Assembly (NCBI GenBank): GCA_021018995.1
Contig: CM037587.1
Location: 18,973,366 to 19,037,365, forward strand
Source of the DNA: Chloranthus sessilifolius
Lineage: Eukaryota > Streptophyta > Magnoliopsida > Chloranthales > Chloranthaceae
Reading direction: 5' to 3'
DNA: 64,000 nucleotides
Below are positions 1 through 11,562 of the stretch, piece after piece. Within the stretch, counting starts at the first letter, position 1. Every line of letters starts with the position of its first letter. The notes beneath the pieces were generated by a model. That model saw only the letters and a list, made by a program, of their open reading frames with translations. It did no database searches and was not told the DNA's origin. Position numbers and translations under genes: made by a program.

Positions 1-1240
1 ACACAAGACATCAAGGAAAGGTAAAACTTGAGACTAAACCAGAAAATGAGAAACAAATGAAGGCTCCCTCGCTTATATAGAGTACGGACTTAATCATGCA
101 CCTGGACACGTGTGATTAACTCGGTCATGAGCATCACACGATGCGTACAATCCAAAACCTGCACTCTGAATTGAGCGCGCAAATAAACTATCGCCCGCGC
201 CAACAGCGCGACGCTCTGATGACGCACTCACTATACACCGTGCAACCTCATTAAACAACCACCTCACACTACACAATACGAAAGGTCACCCTCGTAGTGA
301 CTTGGTGACTCTTCATTCACGCGCTACGATTAGAGCGCATAACTCAATCACCCGCACACTTAGACACGCGTAAACAGCCCTTCGAACCTGTGATGGCACA
401 CTTGAAAATAGGCGCGCAATCATATTGAGTGACCTAAATTAGGCGTGCAATGCCTAACCTTGGAAAAAATCTATACCTTCACATCTTTCTACCTCACCTT
501 GATCAAAACTCTCATGTCCCATCGCATAGCCTCACCGACTGTTCAGAGAGAAGGAGAGAGGGGCAGTCGCTCATGCACATCCCACCACGATAACATGCAC
601 ATACATGATACCACCTCAATATCCAGTCCCATCGTAATAAATTGGCCATGCCCTTATGTCCCATCGCGAAAAGCCAAAAGAAAATCTCCCGAAAACATGA
701 GCACACCACCAACAAACAATTAAGCCAATCACGACGCAACCACAACCTAATTTTTTTTCATAACCTAAGATCTGCCAAAAGAAGAAACAAGACACACTTA
801 TCGCCCAAATATCCTACCAGTGTCCCATTGCTAACTACGCTCAGCCAATATCCCATCACAAACATCACTACCCAGAAAAGCTTAAACAACACCTGCCACG
901 CTATATGACGAAAAGAGGGAAAGCTTGATCGTGTCCCATCGCTAAAGCAAAGAGCTCTCACTCTCGAATTGAGCCCCACATCCCACCAGGACTCACCCAG
1001 CATGCAGCCAAAGAAAGGGAGAATTCCCAAGTCGCGTAGCAACATCACTTCTCCAAGACATTACATCACATTGGCAACTGCCAATCTCTGCCACAACGAA
1101 CCTGAAGAAAGGAAAAACTTCCAAAGTACCATCGCGACACTACTACACCACCACACCGTACAAGCTATGCATAATCTAAGAAAGTATCACCCCCAGGTAA
1201 GTACTACCCACTTTTCAACTACTCGATATTGCTTTTGATA
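1..1240 (-). other. Possible LTR U3-like fragment, minus orientation
   Basis: No convincing gene. Read on the minus strand there is a TATA-like stretch (CTATATAAGC, about 70-80). Upstream of it, at about 140-420, are several GCGCGCAA-type words like those upstream of the TATA boxes of the Tat-type LTRs elsewhere in the window. Between about 510 and 940 the word (T)GTCCCATCGC recurs, exact or nearly so. I infer an old LTR or leader fragment of a Tat-like element. No LTR ends or target duplications are visible and the left end is cut by the window, so the call is weak. Confidence 0.3.
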
Positions 1241-1504
1241 TAAAAATATAGCTAATTATGATTAAAGCCAAAATGTTTTCGAAACTCATCTCTCTCGACT
1301 CCCGAATAACTGTAGTCCACCCTTATGAGACAGTCATCAGTATGCGCCGAGAAGGTTAGACGGAGCATCCGACATGCCAAGTGTCATCTCGACAACCACA
1401 TCGACGGTTGGGTCCACATCTCGACAACCACCCGTACCGGTAGATCTGCTCAGCGACATCTCGAAAGCCATATTTTTCGCTGTTTTACCATCGAATTGAT
1501 CTTA

Positions 1505-1745
1505 AGTTAAAAATCCCTAAAATTTCAAAATAAAACCTCTTACTTCTAAAACTGAAAAAAAAAACCTTTTTGCTTCCAAAAGAAACCTTGCTTCTAGAAA
1601 AAAATCCAAAAAATCTCACTCCCAAAGCCAAAAACCTTTACCTCCACAAAAAAACCAAAATAAAAAAAGGGGGGAAATCAAGCAAAAAAAAAAAAAAAGA
1701 GACCCCTCTATCCACCAAAACCCACCTCAATTATCAGCCCAAACA
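1505..1745. repeat. A-rich low-complexity tract
   Basis: The stretch is dominated by runs of A with C-rich interruptions (for example a run of about 15 A near 1685-1700). The short open frame across it has the lysine-rich composition expected of low complexity and is not taken as a gene. Confidence 0.6.
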
Positions 1746-1789
1746 GATCATTCCCCTGGGAAACTAAACAATGAGTATATTTAATCTAA

Positions 1790-2409
1790 GAACTTACAAA
1801 CGCCTATTGGAAAGCAAACGCCTGACGCGCATTGGTGTGATCAATGACGCGCCCAGTTTGACATGACCTGCAAAAGCCTTCAACATTATATTGTATTTTA
1901 TTATCGATCTCTGGACCTATTTATGGACATTTGTATGACGCCCCCTAGTAACACGATTGCGTCATACCCCTCTGTTTGACTGCCCCTTGCAGCAGGTCAC
2001 GACATGCAGCGGGATGCCCCTTGCACCCATAGATTAGGATATAGTGATTCTCCTTTCCATTTGACTCTCACTCACAGCAGGTCGCACAACGCGATGGGAT
2101 GCCCCTTGCACCCATAGAATACGATATGATGACTTCCCCCATCAACTGTCTATGACAGTGGGTCACGATACGTGATGGGATTGACCTTGGGCATCCACGG
2201 CATGGAATACACCTTTCGACAACTGCCACTGGGCCCCCGAATGCTCCATTTTAGCATGTGCTGATAGATAAGAAAGCCAAGCATGTCATGTTAGCATCCT
2301 CAGTATACATTTGTGATTTTCTAGGAGAAACAAGAAGATACCTCGAATGAGGGGTGTCTACTTCTTCGACACGTTCTTACATCATAAGAGCGTGCCAAAG
2401 ATGGGCATC
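1790..2409 (+). other. Tat-type retrotransposon 3' UTR with polypurine tract
   Basis: The block matches, in the same order, the sequence just left of the LTR at 31854. Shared words include 'ttggtgtga.caatgac' followed by 'gaaagcctt', the 'CACTGGGCCCC' word and 'ctacttcttcga'. It ends in the purine-rich tract AAAGATGGGC directly before the LTR start at 2410, which is where a PPT sits. About 1826-1885 is also like the end of the 412-bp repeat unit at 30288-31500. Known Tat/Ogre elements carry long noncoding 3' regions before the 3' LTR. Whether the body lies to the left of the window cannot be seen. Confidence 0.6.
1970..2210. repeat. Three imperfect tandem repeats of about 83 bp
   Basis: Units are anchored on AGCAGGTCACGAC, AGCAGGTCGCACAAC and AGTGGGTCACGATAC (starts near 1991, 2076 and 2157). 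The first two are followed by GATGCCCCTTGCACCCATAG. The spacings are 85 and 81 bp. They lie in the 3' UTR upstream of the LTR at 2410; the related 3' UTR at 31501 has only one such unit. Confidence 0.65.
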
Positions 2410-3412
2410 TGTAGACACCCCTATTTTTCCCATTCAAAATGTACAAATATGTTCGGCCAACCTTTGACCTCATAACCCTATTTGGGACCATATGCTGAAA
2501 CAATAGTATATGGTTGAACACAGGATGAAACAATAGCTCTGTGGCTCAGATCCCTTTGCCCTAACACAAGGACCATGCACTAAAGCAATAGTACATGGCT
2601 GAACACAGGCTGAAACAATAGCTCTGTGGCTCAGATCCTGACATAGGGAGACTATATATTAAAACAATAGTATATAGTTGAAATGTAGGCTGAAATAATA
2701 GTCTCGCATTTCAGACCCCTTTACCCTAATGTGGGACCATATACCAAAATAATAGTATATGGTTGAACACAGGCAGAAACAATAGCTTTGTGGCTCAGGC
2801 CTCATGACCGGGAACCATGCACTGAAACAATAGTACATGGCTGAACACATGCTGAAATAATAGCTCTGTAGCTCATATCCCAACATAGGGAGACTATATA
2901 CTGAAACAACAGCATATAGTCAGAATGTAGGCTAAAATAATAGTCTCGCATTTCAAACTTGACCCAAACCCATATAGCTCCGAATTATGCGCCGAAAACC
3001 ACGCGTGCAATTCTATTGCATGTCAAACTACATGCATGCAACCAGTCCCCCTTTCAGACCAGACTCCCTTTCCCATACCACCTCGAGACTTAATTATGCG
3101 CGCCACATGGCACACGTGATCGGATTGAGCCCCCCACCATCGGCGCGCAATCCGCCTACGCCTGACCAAGTCTTACAGTCCTTGACCCCCAAGCTTCCTT
3201 GATCAAGCGCTTCAAATGAGACGCTTAATAGGATTGTGCACTTCACACTGGGCGCATAAGTAGTTCTAACGTGATTAGAACTAGGAAACTCACTGAGCAA
3301 GTTAGTCGGTCGCTCACTGAGTCAGTCATTGACTCAAAGCGATTAAGCACCGAGAAATCGGTGCGCAATCCAGTTAAATGCCTGAAAAAGGGCATTTAAT
3401 TGGAGAAAAACC

Positions 3413-3420
3413 TATAAAAG
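3413..3420 (+). promoter_or_regulatory. TATA box of LTR-1
   Basis: TATAAAAG preceded by CC, in a context (AAAACCTATAAAAG) shared with the LTR fragment at 51751. The LTR of element A has TATAAAAG in a similar place (32489). GCGCGCAAT-like words lie upstream at about 2990-3370. Confidence 0.65.
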
Positions 3421-4159
3421 ATTATTTTCTAATTCGCCTGAAAGAGGCTGGAATTTTATGGGAGAACACTATTTTTTTAGGATTTTGAAATCAGAGAACT
3501 CCGAGAACAAACCCATAGAGGAACATAGCCATGATTTCTAGATTCAAGCTTCGAATCTTTGAGATTTGTCTCCGTAGCCTCGACCTTAGGTAAGAATTTA
3601 ATTTTTAATTTCCGACTGTAGTTCTTAGTTGTTAGACTTAGGATTTTTCTTAGTTCTAATTATTAATATTAATTCAGTTTTAGACCGTAGCACCCTTTTT
3701 CGGACCGTAATTTTAATATTTGGATCTAGTTCTACGAATCTAGAACCAGTCCTTAATCTAATGGCCCGATTCACCGACCATAGACTCCATTTCGTTCTAT
3801 AATTTTTATCTCTAGCCCTATCATTAATCTCTGGTTCTAGTCCATAGTTTCTAGAATCAGTCCTTAATCATACGGCTTGATTTTCTGATTTCGGACTCGA
3901 ATTCATTCCTAAAACTTAATATTCTAGTTTTAATTCCTTAATTTAATATTTCTAAAATCCCAAATATTAGTTTAGTCTTCTATAATCCTAGTTTCATAAT
4001 TATAATCTCGAAAACGACCCTGAAAATCTAAAAATACTATTTTATAATACAAAATCTAATTTGTTTTAATCTCAGCCACCCGATTTGCCCAAGGGAGCAT
4101 ACGGAGGGTACTCGGGAATGAGGCCAATCCTCCTTAGCTTAGCAGGCCCAAAACCCTTT

Positions 4160-4760
4160 TTTTTAGGATTATTTTATTACTTTAATTAGAATTAGAAAAT
4201 CAAGTCCATAATTTTCTTAGATTTTTAGTATAATTAATTTACATGCTTTATTTTTATTAGATCCTTAGAATAATTGCTTTGATTAGAATCTAATAAAATT
4301 AGTTCCTTTATTTTAATTAGATAATTCTAGCATAGTTAATTCATTGCTTGATTAGATTCCAGTATAGTTAATTCATTTTTTTATTAATTAGAGTTGTAGA
4401 ATAATTAATTCATTGCTTTGATTGTAATTCTAGAAAAAATCAGTTCCTTTATTTTTATTGGATTTTAGTAAAGTTAATTCACTTGCTTTAATTAGAGCTT
4501 TAGTAAAAATAAGTTTTTTATTTCAATTAGAATTGCAGTAGAACTAGTATACTTACTTTACTTAGAATTTCAGTACAATTAAGATGCTTGATTTAATTAG
4601 AGTTTCATTAAAAGTAACATATTTGCATTCCTAGTACAATTAGGAGACTGATATTAATTAGACTTCTAGTAGTATTAGGACACTAAATTAATTGGAACTC
4701 TAATAGGATTAGGAAACTAAATTAATTAGACTCCTAATAGAATCATAATATTAGAACAAA
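4160..4760. repeat. Degenerate AT-rich tandem repeat in LTR-1
   Basis: Repeated phrases built on 'ttagaNttctagtaNaattaattcattgctt' variants, spaced roughly 50 bp, with later copies shortening to 'ttaattagacttctagtag.attagga'. The LTR of element A has a similar array downstream of its TATA box (32905-33135). Confidence 0.6.
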
Positions 4761-5142
4761 TCACTATAATAAACCCACACCACTAGACTCACAGTAGAAT
4801 TAGAAAATCTAAATCGATTCGAATTATAATAATAATAGAAAAGAAAAGGAAAACTGAACTATCTAAACTATAAGGAAGAGCCATACCTGCTGATGTTCGC
4901 AAGCGGACGATTCAGTATAGAAGTAACCCACACCCGTTCTAAAGCGTGATCACTGACGTGTTGCAACATTGTTAAATATCTCTAACCGGCGATCGCAACA
5001 AACTAGGAACCTTCCTAGAAATTTTTTTATTTTATTTTATTTCTAACATTTCAAATGCCGCATCGCCAGAGTCCACTTGGATAGAATTGGGCCACTGATT
5101 CAACGGGGACCGAGAGGAACCCAAAAAAAGTGTGCACTAACA

Positions 5143-5600
5143 ATTGGGGCATTTTTTTCAAGAAAGGAATTACTTCAGCCCCCCCAACCTGATTCATAGT
5201 TGGATGCAAAACGACGAAGTCACCACTCAAGGAAGACTCCCACAGATACTGCACTGAATATCCTATCACGCTCCTACACTGGGGCATTTTTTAGTTTGTT
5301 TTTAGATTTTCTTTTAGCACTTTGCTTTCCCTGTTGCATCATTTTCCCTTTGCTTGTAGTGAAAAGTAGTTAAGAAAAAATACAATGATGCTTCCATTGT
5401 TACCAAACTCCGGTTTGAGATAACTCTGGGGGAAAATAAAACTACTGATAAATATTGTTTCTCTGTGTAGATATAAGCAGCCATCAACTATTAGTAGGAC
5501 AACTCGAGGAGCATCCAAGTCCCAATAACAGGCGATGACACTTGAGCAAGCAGCTAAAGCATGGACGATAAAAAGAAAAAAAGGGAGTGCAAAACCAGGT
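5143..5600 (+). other. Leader/PBS remnant right of LTR-1
   Basis: Follows the LTR end. CTGGGGCATTTTTTAGTTTG near 5280 resembles the ..CTGGGGAC.. style primer-binding region of Tat elements, and a partial copy (ATTGGGGCATTTTT) lies at 5143. The TTTTAGCACTTTGCT stretch recalls the leader of element A near 33520. No gene. The sequence then runs into the minus-strand pseudogene at 5891. Confidence 0.4.
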
Positions 5601-5890
5601 ACCCCTAAACCAAAATCCATCTATATATATTTTTCTTTACATCAGTCACCGTGGGCATTCCCCCTGTATATACAACAAACAAAAAGAGTACAAAAATATA
5701 CATGACCCTACTCCCTCCACTGCCTCTACGAGGAACACTCACCGCTCTCCCCAACATCATCAACCTGCGAATCACGAGCCTGGTCCATTGAAGCCTCAGC
5801 TGAATCCTCAGGAGCAGGCCAATGTCTCCTGGAAGAAGAAGGTCAGGCAACAGATCCCCCCTCACTCGCTTGGCTCGAAGCCCGCTGAAA

Positions 5891-7719
5891 CTATGAACGT
5901 AGAGGGTCAAATACGAACAAGGGCCCAAGGGCCCAGTCCGCCCTAGCATAGGCCCTCATACACTCATGAGTTGCACGATGAATCTCCGCCAATGAGCCAC
6001 TAATCCTCGATCCTGACCCCAGAATGTGATCGAGCAACTCTCGCACCCTCCCTCCTATTCTCGCCAGCTTGTGCTGTAAAAGATCAATCATTGACTGCAT
6101 CTCGACATGATCTACGACCCGAGCAGCCTCCAACTCGACCGTCCGAGTCCTCCGCTCCACCATGAGGGCTGTGGTCAACTCCTGAAGATGACGCTCCATA
6201 AGATCAAAGGGAACCTCGGACACTACCTGGCGAGCTACAACACGCTGCGTCTCTAAGCGTGACTCCTCCAACTCACGCATCTACACACAAGCTCATAGCT
6301 AAACTAAGAAAATAGTTGTATATGATAAGATAAAGGTCAGGAGTAATGAAGATATACTAGTTTGGCACACACCTGAAGAAGGAGCTCGACTGTAGCGGCA
6401 GCCATCGGATCAGTGCACGGCGGAGGAGGAGCCCAGGACGTGGGCGACTACAGCACAAATGAGAAGCACATCCGATAACTCACGACTACAAAATTGAAAA
6501 CATGACTACACTGACTAGATATACCTGTACAGGAGGAGTAGGAAAATAAAACAAACAAAACACCAAAATCCATCAGATAAAATCAACCAATAGGTAGACA
6601 TCTAACACACAAACAAAATACATACACATATTATACCTGACTGTCCGGGCGCAGTGAAGCGACTGTGGCCTCCCTCGTCTAGAGATCCTTGGCAAGTGTG
6701 CGCTAGAAACATTCCAACACGGCGTTAGGTCACTAAATGATTGAATATAACAAAACAAAGCAACTTGAGCACCAAGACTCACCCAACGGTCTAACCAGGC
6801 CCAAAGTTGAGCGATCACCAGACTCTCCCTACTGGATGATCCTACTGAAGACGGCTCAAATATAACATACAACAAAAACCTCAAAAATAATAAAACTGAC
6901 GACACTAACAATTAACTAAAAGCCAAACACAAAACACTCACCATCTTATCAATCTCTGAGCGCAAGTTGGCCTCCAACTCATGACCAGCCTACTTCTGCA
7001 GCCCAATGAGCTGCCCCTAATGGGCCACCTCGCCCTCCCTCGTCACCTAAGATATAGACAAATATGATTAGCCAATTGAAATAAGAATAGGCAAATACAA
7101 CTAAAGGGAATAAACTAAACTTACCAAAATGTGACAAGTCTCCTCTAGGTGACCCCTCAGTTGATCCTCCGCGATCCTGGCATCGGCAATCGAGGTTGCC
7201 AATGAGCTCAACACCTCCTCGTCAGGACGGGGGGGCGCTCCTCATCCGCTCCTATGCAAGATGCAAGGCATCCAACGTCTTGCAAACTCCAGGGATCATC
7301 TGATCCCGCTCTAGCTCAGCCACCCTCTCCCTCAACGCTCCAGCAGAATCAGGCCCGCCAATACTGAAGGAGCTCTTCCCTGGAAGGGGAACTGGGTAAA
7401 GAGATGGCCATGGAGCTCTTCGTACCATCTAGTGTAAGCCTAAGATTCTGCCTCATCTCAAGCTCTAGTAACCTCGGTCTACCCAGACCTATAATCCAAA
7501 TACTGATCTGGCATCTCATTCTCAAAGAAGCGGCCAGGGGGACCAGTTTTCTTCTTCGACACCCGCGCACGAAGCTTCGGGGGGACTCCTTGGGGGAGTC
7601 CCAACTGTTGAACCACTCGAGATAGGTGAATACGCTTCACCATCTCAGAGTAGGGGACCACATCACATGCATGAAAAGTGCCTAACCAGACCATATAACA
7701 GCCTGGTCGGTGCCCTCCT
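5891..7719 (-). pseudogene. Intron-bearing coiled-coil gene, possible plant-mobile-domain type, cut by an Athila insertion
   Basis: Read on the minus strand, at least six exon-like blocks are framed by good splice sites: about 7719-7125 (donor GGTAAGT), 7046-6942 (acceptor TCTTAG, donor GGTGAGT), 6844-6783, 6702-6637 (acceptor TTTCTAG), 6447-6373 and 6280-5891 (acceptor TGTGTAG, ends in a stop). The first block contains 'RIHLSRVVQQLGLPQGVPP', which recalls the C-terminal part of plant mobile domain (PMD) proteins. Later blocks encode charged heptad-like runs such as 'LRERVAELERD', 'GHELEANLRSEIDK' and 'MRELEESRLETQRVV', suggesting a coiled coil. The 75-bp block 6447-6373 is fully open and joins the last block in phase 0. 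There are a few in-frame stops, so it is probably dead. The 5' part is missing because the Athila LTR starts at 7720. It could be a host gene, a Mutator-type PMD gene or a retrotransposon-captured gene; the exon structure is clearer than the family. Confidence 0.5.
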
Positions 7720-8044
7720 ATTGAGCACTAAAAAATATCATTTTACCACTCAACCTAGCCTTTGATGGACCTTTGAGCATGTTAATAATGATCTTTAAAG
7801 TGTGTTTTGTAGATAACAGGAAATAAGAGCTTAACTGTTGCAATCCTCCATTTTCAAGCCAAGAAGAAGGAATTACAAGCTAAGTTGTGAGACTGGTGGA
7901 CTTTTAGAAGATGCACCATGGCGGTTCACACCATTGGGGTAGTTTGGCATGTTTTGGTAGACCTAGGAGTCCAAAAACTGGAAGGAAGGTGGACCCAGGC
8001 ATAGAAGACTGCTACAACAGACACTACACAACAGCAGGGCAACA

Positions 8045-8600
8045 AAATGTGACCTCACGAAGCTCCCGTGAAGTTCTATTGATTCAGAAAGGAGCCTCGT
8101 GAGATCTCGCGTACCACAAGCCTACAGTGCATAAATGGTCACGAGCATCTCGTGCAACTCAATGGTGGAGGAGCTTCAGAAAAAGAGCTGACACAGATCT
8201 CGTGAGGTCTAAACTTGGGGCATATCTACTCGCGCAATTCTCGCACGCTTCAAAGCAGCCTAGCAAGCTGCCCATGCTGAAACCCATCTGTGCGAGCCTG
8301 GAATGGAACTTAGTGAGCTATAATTCATCAGCATGAGATACACACTATGAACCTCATGATCTTCTTCAGCTTCTAATCCATCCATGTGAGATGCACATTC
8401 GAGCCCAGCAACAGCCTAGCGAGCTACATCACCTGGAGCTCATCTGCGCGACCTGCACCAAACCATCTTCACGAGCTGCCTTGAGTAGTAAATTGAGCCA
8501 TGCTACAGCTGCAATAGAGCCTCATGAGATGCAAAAATTAAGTAATCCAACCACGCGAAGCTCAAAATCTAGCCATTCCAGCTTGCTGTTCTCCACCTCA
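8045..8600. repeat. Cluster of CTCGTGAG / CTCGCG-type dyad words in Athila U3
   Basis: Words such as 'cctcacgaagctcccgtgaa', 'cctcgtgagatctcgcg', 'atctcgtgaggtct', 'actcgcgcaattctcgcac' and 'agcgagctac' follow each other within about 550 bases, upstream of the TATA box at 8745. The same cluster is present in the inverted copies at about 12220-12740, 16300-16810 and 20390-20880. Confidence 0.6.
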
Positions 8601-8744
8601 GAGACACTTTGGGTATTTAGTGCACACACCCCAAGGCTCTAATCTATTTCCACACATCTCGAGGCATCCAAGGGCCACAGATGAGCCACTCCATGCATCC
8701 TCAGTTTTGATTGGCTGCTGCACACAAATGTTCTAGGGATTGCT

Positions 8745-8752
8745 TATAAATA
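8745..8752 (+). promoter_or_regulatory. TATA box of Athila LTR
   Basis: TATAAATA in GCTTATAAATAGAAC. The same box appears on the minus strand in the three inverted LTR copies (near 12030, 16100 and 20170). Confidence 0.65.
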
Positions 8753-10133
8753 GAACTGTTATCTTTCCTGTAAAATATCCAGGAATAGCCTGAGATCAAC
8801 CAGGATAGCTTATGCTCATTTAGGATTAGGGTTAGGGTTTTCTTTTCCATTTTTCCTCCATTTTCTTTTGCCTTAGCACAACAACAATGCTGGGCTAAGT
8901 TCTTGTAGCAGCTACGTTTTATTTCATGTTTTTTAAATGGGTTTTGTATAAGCTTAGAGAGCTATTTTGGGGATTTACAAGGGCTGCTGCCTTGAGGGAA
9001 ATCATTGTAAGTTCTTTATGTTCAATGAAAAGTCATTTTTTAATGCTTCATTTAATCCTTATTTTTCTATGTTTTTAACATAAATCAGTAGGGATTTAAC
9101 GCTCCCATGGTTGCTTGAGCTTGTAGCCTTGCAACCATGGTGACAACAGCAATATTCATGTTCTGTCTTCAACTTTGTGATTAGGATAACCTCTGGGATG
9201 ATCTGTGACAGTTCCAGTGGATAGGTCATAGCCCTAAGGCTGGTCAAAATCATAGGGCTGAGATGGATTCTTCCCCTCTGCACTTGCGCTTGTAACCTGG
9301 TGAGAGATTGTTGCAGAGCCAGACTCTCTTGTGTTTTATATTATATTTTTAGTATCTAGATCTAGTATTGTGTAGAGATTATAGATTTGTGAGTTGGGTC
9401 ATTGCAGGCCTTTTTGTAACAATGACCAGCTGAGTCTAAAGTCCCATTTAGCCTTGGATCTTTTCACCTGATCTTCAAGGACTGTTTGCTCCTATGAATG
9501 CATGAGCTTGTAGCCTTACAAACATAGTGTCTGTAATGGTTATCATGTTCTGATTTAATCCATGCTGGAATGAAGTCCTTGGGATGACCTGTGACCATTC
9601 AAGTGGACAGGTTATAGCCCTAAGATCAGTTCACATCTCTAGGTTAGATTAGATTCTTCTACCTTGTTGATGTGCTTATAACCATCTAAAGGATTGCTAC
9701 ATATTCATATCTTGATCTGAGCTACAGAACTGAGTTAACCATAGCTGTCTACTTTTCCATATTTTATCTTTATTTTATCACTCCATCATCATCTTTCGTT
9801 TTCCCCTTTCTTTAGTGTAGTTTATTTCTATTCTTAGCTTTAGTATAGCTTTGTAACACTTAAACACCATCTCTTTAGAGCTACCAGATCAGTAGCTAGA
9901 TCTGGAGATTATGATACGACCCTCGAGGTTTCAGATCATCACTCCCTGTGGGATAAACTCTTACTTCGTAAAACTTGCTACAACAGGCCCTGGATCTTAT
10001 AGGACTGTGTGTTTAGTTTTGTGCTTGTGTTCATCCATTTTTTATTCCATTTTGTTTTGTTTTTGCCATTATTTTATGTGATTCTTTATCATCAATTTAT
10101 AAAATAAAAATAGCACACTTGAACCAACCAACA

Positions 10134-10600
10134 AGTTTTTAGTGCCGCTGCCAGGGAGTTTTGAACTAGTATAGTAAATCTGTGTTTTTGTTGAGCTATA
10201 TTTGTTGTAGGCATAGTGTTTGAATAAATTACAGCTGTAATTTTCCTGTGATTTTGTTTCATTTTTCTTCTTTATTTTTTGTTTGTAGACTTTTTGGTGT
10301 CTTAAGAATGTGTGAATAAAGTACAACTACAATACTTTAATTTTGAATTTAATTTTCCTTTATTGCTTATTTAGTGTTGAATAAATTCCTGCTGATATTT
10401 TGGATTTTCGCAGGCTTTGAGAAATGGAAAATAGGATAGTTTAGCTATTGTTGCAGGATTTCTGCATCAGTTTGCATCTCTATCTCTCGTATTTTGTGTT
10501 ATTCCTGCCGTCTTAAATTTCAATAATTGGGTAGTGGTATTTTTCTTTCCCTATCTGCTGTGAGGAACTCCTTATTTTGCTCTGTGTGTGTTGTATACTA
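10134..10600 (+). other. Athila PBS and leader
   Basis: AGTGCCGCTGCCAGGGAG starts a few bases after the LTR end and resembles the tRNA-Asp-type PBS (TGGCGCCGTTGCCGGGGA) of Athila elements. The rest is AT-rich noncoding leader up to gag. Confidence 0.6.
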
Positions 10601-11550
10601 GGAAGAAGGTCTCTCAATCCTGAGCTTGAACCTTTGAATCCTGAGATTGAGAGAGTCTTAAGTCCTAGGCTAGCAACACACACCCCTGCTGAAAATTTAG
10701 TAGAAGTTGAGATGGCTGAGTAATCTAGACCACTTAGGGAGTACAATGTACCAAGGGCATACTCATCCCCTTCTTGCATTCAACTCCCTAATGTTATGGG
10801 TAGCTATGAGATTAAAGCCTCTACCATCCAAATGTTATCGAGTTTTCATGGGCTAAGCAGGGGAGACCCCTATCAGCATATAGAGTTGTTTCCTGCTCTA
10901 TGCACCACTTTCCATATTTCAAGAAGCTTGGGAGAGATTTCAAGGGTTACTGAGGCAGTGCCCACACCACCAGATCCCTAGTAGGCATCTTGTACAAAGC
11001 TTCTACCAAGGGATTGATGCAAACAGCAGATCTATGATTGATGCATCAAGTGGTGGTTCATACCTCAGTAAGACTGAAGTAGAAGCATGGGATTTGTTCG
11101 ATGTAATTAGTGAAAACTCAATGCAGCAGGAGTCTTTGTCAAGCAATGACATTGTACCAGCTATTAGGAGTAAAAATGCACCCTTGCCTTATGAAAAATT
11201 ATATGAAGTAAATGTTTACAATGACTTGGAGAGAAAAGTCGACCAATTGTCGAATAAGTTTGATAAAATGTTGAGTGTGTTGCAGCCCCATGTGAATGCA
11301 CAGGTTGGAGTAGCATGCACCATTTGCAACACCCACACACTCCCATCTTCATTTTCCAATGCTTTCCAGTCATATGGATAGCAGCTTGCAGGGTATACTT
11401 GGAGGAACCACCCAAACATGCGATGGAGACAAGCTAATTCACCTCATACCCAACAGCAGCAGGCCTTGCCTTGTAGTTCTAACCAGTAATTTTCCTATTA
11501 TCAAACATCTAGACAATAATTTCCTCACTAGTCCCCCCAGCTAGGGAAAT
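10600..11550 (+). pseudogene. gag: Athila gag fossil
   Basis: Capsid-type Gag of the Athila lineage. Recognisable phrases in order are 'LNPELEPLNPEIERVLSPRL' (N-terminal leader), 'SSFHGLSRGDPYQHIE' (the conserved FxGL..EDPxxHL-type capsid motif), 'MIDASSGGSYLSKTEVEAWD' (Athila 'DAASGG' motif), a short coiled-coil-like stretch and 'WRNHPNMRWRQ'. Gag would package the element's RNA in cytoplasmic particles. The copy is shorter than normal Athila Gag and broken. No protease, RT or integrase follows: the sequence runs straight into an inverted LTR piece at 11563. The lineage assignment rests on these motifs and on the PBS. Confidence 0.7.
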
Positions 11551-11562
11551 TAGTTGTAGCCA

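Larger units (their letters stand above)
2410..5142 (+). repeat. Tat-type LTR (LTR-1), about 2.73 kb
   Basis: It starts TGTAGACACCCC after a PPT-like tract and ends ACTAACA, the same ending as the LTR at 31854-33412. In the upstream part, words such as 'tgaaacaatagta' and 'ggctgaaacaatagct' recur in near-tandem. A TATA box lies at 3413. The downstream part holds an AT-rich degenerate repeat (4160-4760). The first kilobase matches the LTR fragment at 51072. Non-autonomous parts of a retrotransposon; I see no coding content. The right boundary is assigned by comparison with the LTR of element A and is good to a few bases. Confidence 0.7.
7720..10133 (+). repeat. Athila-type LTR, plus orientation
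   Basis: About 2.41 kb. It starts near TTGAGCACTAAAAAATA and ends CCAACCAACA, giving TGTTG/CAACA-like terminal inverted repeats that are clear in the inverted copies at 14713-17142 and 18785-21216. A PBS-like sequence follows the right end. It contains a TATA box (8745), an inverted CCAAT word (TTGATTGGCTG, 8707) and, upstream, a cluster of CTCGTGAG/CTCGCGAG-like words. It belongs to the element whose gag stub is at 10600-11550. Its left flank is the pseudogene at 5891-7719, so it inserted into that locus or was joined to it later. Confidence 0.75.

Noticed and set aside
5587-5949. Overlapping open frames on both strands, 114-119 codons
   Set aside because: No motifs; they overlap the end and 3' flank of the exon-bearing pseudogene, and the minus frame is out of register with its last exon.
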